A stretch of 64,000 nt of DNA from NCBI GenBank assembly GCA_005116745.1, contig SWDS01000002.1:1-64000 (forward strand), given 5' to 3'. A program made the position numbers and the translations under genes. This DNA is from Nitrospira sp. (GTDB taxonomy: Bacteria; Nitrospirota; Nitrospiria; Nitrospirales; Nitrospiraceae). Position 1 is the first letter of the stretch. Each line of letters begins with the position of its first letter. The notes beneath the pieces are model-generated. The model searched no databases and was not told the origin of the DNA. It saw only the letters and a program-made list of their open reading frames with translations. This document shows positions 63,159-64,000 of this stretch, in pieces.

Positions 63159-64000
63159 ATGCCGCTAATCTGGGCTGCTATCTCAGGACATGGATTTGGG
63201 CACGCCGCGCAAGTCGTGCCGGTGCTCAACGCACTAGGCCGTCTCGTTCCGAACCTTCGAGTTCTTCTTCGCACCACCGTCCCCGCATCATTCTTCACAG
63301 ATCGCCTCACGATTCCCTGGGAAACAAGCGCCGTCCAGCAGGACATCGGGTGCATTCAGAACGGCCCCATGACCATCGACGTGGAGGCGACCTGGCACCA
63401 ATATCACCAATTCCACAGCACTTGGAATGATCGCCTTCACACTGAGATTGGCGCCATGCGTGCTGCCGCTCCGGATCTTGTCTTGGCCGATACTCCGTAT
63501 TTGGCTTTGGCAGCGGGAAAGGCGGCTACAATTCCTACCATCGCGCTCGTCAGTTTGACCTGGGACCTTGTCCTATCCGACTACCAGGCCCCTCCATCGA
63601 TTGATGGACGGACAATCATCCAGTCGATTCGACAGGCCTACGGCACAGCTGATCTCGCGCTACGAATGACACCGGCTCCTACCATGACGATCTTCAAAAA
63701 ATTGATCGACATTGGACCGATCGCCGAACCGGCTCCTTCAGCTCGCGGACAACTCACCGAGTTCCTGAAACTAGCGCCTGGAGAACGCACCGTGCTCATC
63801 GGATTCGGCGGTATTCCGCTGGATTCACTCCCGTTCGACCGGTTGGAATCACTCACCGGCTATCGATTCCTCTTCGACGGTTCAGTTCCACCAGCAAGCA
63901 AGCGATTAGCCTCCATCACATCACTCCCCTTCTCTTTCAAGACATTGATGGCCTCAGTCGATATCCTCACGACAAAACCAGGCTACGGGACCATGATCGA
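63159..64000 (+). CDS. Glycosyltransferase-like protein, N-terminal part (cut by window end)
   Basis: The frame runs from the ATG at 63159 to the window edge, 280 residues, so the end is missing. WAAISGHGFGHAAQVVPVLN at the start matches the His-Gly-x-Gly-His loop of GT-B proteins of the MurG/GT28 type. ALVSLTWDLVLSDYQAP is near residue 130, and the visible end includes TTKPGYGTMI, as in donor-site loops of this group (KPGYGT). The substrate is unknown. Confidence 0.7.
   Translation, partial: MPLIWAAISGHGFGHAAQVVPVLNALGRLVPNLRVLLRTTVPASFFTDRLTIPWETSAVQQDIGCIQNGPMTIDVEATWHQYHQFHSTWNDRLHTEIGAMRAAAPDLVLADTPYLALAAGKAATIPTIALVSLTWDLVLSDYQAPPSIDGRTIIQSIRQAYGTADLALRMTPAPTMTIFKKLIDIGPIAEPAPSARGQLTEFLKLAPGERTVLIGFGGIPLDSLPFDRLESLTGYRFLFDGSVPPASKRLASITSLPFSFKTLMASVDILTTKPGYGTMI

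Overview
The window looks like chromosomal DNA of a Gram-negative bacterium, most probably a Nitrospira-type member of the Nitrospirota. This is an inference from moderate GC, outer-membrane proteins (Wza-like, PagL-like, beta-barrel), a Wzm/Wzt exporter, and the housekeeping order glmU-glmS-gatC-panD-gatA-gatB-eno-ftsB-era-mgtE-recO-glgA. No rRNA, tRNA or CRISPR array was seen.

Region A (1-22.9 kb, all minus strand) is a surface-polysaccharide locus. From its upstream end it holds rfbF, an NDP-sugar epimerase, a sugar C-methyltransferase, an RfbC-like epimerase and a DUF4910 protein, which together look like a module for a C-methylated deoxysugar. Then come a UGM-like FAD protein, a nucleotidyltransferase, two tandem Wza-like export proteins, an outer-membrane beta-barrel, a Wzm/Wzt ABC exporter, three glycosyltransferases, three asparagine-synthetase-like proteins (two without the glutaminase cysteine) and the start of an O-antigen ligase/polymerase. 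Several genes overlap by 4 bp or lie close together, so long transcripts are likely.

Region B (22.9-27.9 kb) is a boundary zone. It has a decayed IS3-family element interrupted by an IS30-family element with a shortened catalytic domain, a 98-bp MITE flanked by CTAG, a PilZ protein, a LuxR-type regulator with a credible sigma-70 promoter, and a lipoprotein preceded by a strong dyad.

Region C (27.9-44.0 kb, minus strand) is a core block: glgA, two small conserved genes, recO, mgtE, era, an FtsB/DivIC protein, eno, gatB, YtxH and DUF948 proteins, gatA, panD, gatC, glmS, glmU and a DUF502 membrane protein. It covers glycogen synthesis, amidated tRNA formation, cell-wall precursor synthesis, glycolysis and ribosome assembly.

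Region D (44.2-54.3 kb, plus strand) carries tmk, holB, metG, a secreted protein, a CDF metal exporter, a DUF4403 lipoprotein and glgB. A decayed ArsB/NhaD-type ion-transporter remnant lies just before glgB.

Region E (54.3-64 kb) is mixed accessory and envelope material: a Tat-exported DUF882 peptidase-like protein, a lone CheY-type receiver, a VanZ-like protein, an unrecognised gene coupled to a two-domain SagB-type oxidoreductase, an orphan PIN protein, TPR proteins, a PagL-like lipid A deacylase followed by a lipoprotein, and a glycosyltransferase-like gene cut by the window end. The items most worth a second look are the cysteine-less Asn-synthetase pair inside a polysaccharide locus, the SagB/unknown-protein pair, and the sugar module without an rfbG.
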